Below, one piece after another: positions 62,900-64,000 of a stretch of 64,000 nucleotides of DNA. The stretch is from Littorina saxatilis (taxonomy: Eukaryota; Mollusca; Gastropoda; Littorinimorpha; Littorinidae): the NCBI RefSeq assembly GCF_037325665.1, contig NC_090261.1, forward strand, positions 1,332,001 through 1,396,000. The letters run 5' to 3'. Position 1 is the stretch's first letter. Each line of letters starts with the position of its first letter. Both the position numbers and the translations under genes were made by a program. The notes under the pieces were generated by a model that saw only the letters and a program-made list of their open reading frames with translations, had not been told where the DNA came from and did no database searches.

Positions 62900-64000
62900 C
62901 CCGCCTGGGTTGGTGGTTGGCGGGTGCGCCACAGAAGCCGACGACGACTATCAACGTGACGTTTTTTTTGGGTGTGCGCATCTAAAAGAGTCTTAAAAGT
63001 TCACTGTACACAAGGTGGATATAGTGTACAACTCCAGCTGGTCTTCTTGCTGCTGTACTTGCGGTTTTAGTCCGTTTGCCCTAGAATGTAGGCTTTTCAA
63101 GCACAGTTAAAAAATGCTATGTTACAATGTTAAAAACTGGATAAAAACTACTGAGGCTCTCACACTGGTTTCTGCCCCCCTAACGCCGATGAGAAGGCGC
63201 TGGGCGTGGTCAGGGTGACGGTGGCTTCGCTCAAATTGTTCCACTCGATCACTGTCTTTATAAAGAACGAGTTCCTGTATTGATCAGTCTTTGAGGTAGG
63301 AGCTTTGAAACAGCGGCTGTTGTTGGTTGCCTGTCTCTGGAGGATGTTTTGGCTCTCATACCCCTCGTAGGCTTTAGGCTTGACTCGGCGCCGAGATACG
63401 CTCACCGGGGTGAGGAAGGAGTCAGGGGGTAAGGCAGGTACAAGTCCATTGATGATTTTGAACAGCATCGTCAGGCGAAGTTGCTGACGGCGTTCCTGGA
63501 GTGTAGGGAGTTGGAGGTACTCTAGCATCTTGGTGACGCAGCCTGGGTCCTTGGACACGTAGTCTTTCATGATGAACCTAGCGGCTAGGCGTTGGATGCG
63601 TTCGAGTCTCTCAACGTCTTGTTTGTAGTAGGGGTCCCAGACCACCGCCCCGTACTCAAGGGTGGACCTGACAAGAGTGATGTAGGCAAGGCGACGGCAC
63701 TCACGTGGGCAGTTCCGGAGGTTCCGGCGTAAGAAGCCCAGGATAGATCCTGCCCTCTTGCAGAGACTGGTGATGTGGGGGCCCCACTTCAGGTCGGCTG
63801 AGATCTGTATGCCGAGGTACGGGTTCTGTTCGACCTGTTGGAGGATGGTGTCTCCGAGGCTGTAGAAGTAGTGGGATGTGGATCTGGTGGAGAGGACGTA
63901 GCACTTCTTAGCGTTGAACCTCATCCCCCACTGGTTTGCCCACTCTTCCAAGCTCTTTAGGTCTGCCTGTAGCGTAAGGTGGTCCTGAAAGGTGCGGATC
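62870..64000 (-). mobile_element. Non-LTR retrotransposon (LINE), 3' part, runs off the window
   Basis: Minus-strand element with a reverse-transcriptase C-terminal region (below), about 260 bases of 3' UTR and an (ATCCAG)n tail. The 5' portion lies beyond 64000. Confidence 0.85.
63160..64000 (-). CDS. Reverse transcriptase C-terminus of a jockey/CR1-type LINE (partial)
   Basis: The frame is open from the window edge: LTLQADLKSLEEWANQWGMR then FNAKKCYVLSTRS, the usual thumb-side motif of jockey/CR1-type RT. Later come YLGIQISADLKWGPHITSLC, AYITLVRSTLEYGAVVWDPY and RLERIQRLAARFIMKDY, and the end ..SAFSSALGGQKPV. These are the hallmarks of the RT C-terminal region in this LINE group. About 280 codons are seen with no interruption, so the copy may be young. 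Confidence 0.9.
   Translation of the reverse strand, partial: IRTFQDHLTLQADLKSLEEWANQWGMRFNAKKCYVLSTRSTSHYFYSLGDTILQQVEQNPYLGIQISADLKWGPHITSLCKRAGSILGFLRRNLRNCPRECRRLAYITLVRSTLEYGAVVWDPYYKQDVERLERIQRLAARFIMKDYVSKDPGCVTKMLEYLQLPTLQERRQQLRLTMLFKIINGLVPALPPDSFLTPVSVSRRRVKPKAYEGYESQNILQRQATNNSRCFKAPTSKTDQYRNSFFIKTVIEWNNLSEATVTLTTPSAFSSALGGQKPV

Overview
Eukaryotic nuclear DNA, most likely from a caenogastropod snail. The interspersed repeat at 54625-55490 matches, from memory, a family I associate with periwinkles (Littorina); the species is an inference. The window is dominated by one gene on the + strand, the helicase gene MCM8. I could place 27 coding exons between 2275 and 53588. Their lengths sum to 2601 nt, all exon phases agree, and they give an 866-residue protein with the RG-rich N-terminus, zinc finger, Walker A, Walker B, arginine finger and C-terminal winged helix expected of MCM8.

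Layout. 1-2255: promoter-like sequence, a candidate leader exon and an inverted-repeat element. 2275-12064: coding exons 1-11, with introns full of short tandem arrays. 12065-24105: one intron holding an 11.6 kb array of a 20-bp unit. 24106-41326: exons 12-26. Here many arrays start or stop at splice junctions, including a 22-copy amplification of exon 19 with its acceptor. 41327-53474: the last intron. In it a 23-bp minisatellite has been split by two insertions: a 4 kb terminal-inverted-repeat DNA element carrying an intron-containing gene for a P2X7 ballast-domain-like protein, and a fossil DIRS-like retroelement that contains a complete-looking 5S rRNA sequence. 53475-55555: last MCM8 exon and a 3' UTR with two further repeats and a poly(A) signal. 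57034-57736: the 3' exons of a probable ARF/ARL-type small GTPase gene on the minus strand, tail to tail with MCM8. 58191-62870: a second, more decayed DIRS-like fossil. 62870-64000: the 3' end of a non-LTR retrotransposon on the minus strand, running off the window.

Only MCM8, the P2X7-like gene and the GTPase exons look like spliced protein genes. Most very long open frames in this window (for example at 8.2-10.4 kb, 12.3-24 kb and 27.6-28.9 kb) are artefacts of tandem units whose array phase lacks stops. The main unusual themes are minisatellite growth seeded at MCM8 exon-intron junctions, a probable new transposon that carries a P2X7 ballast domain, and a 5S rRNA gene captured inside a DIRS-like element.
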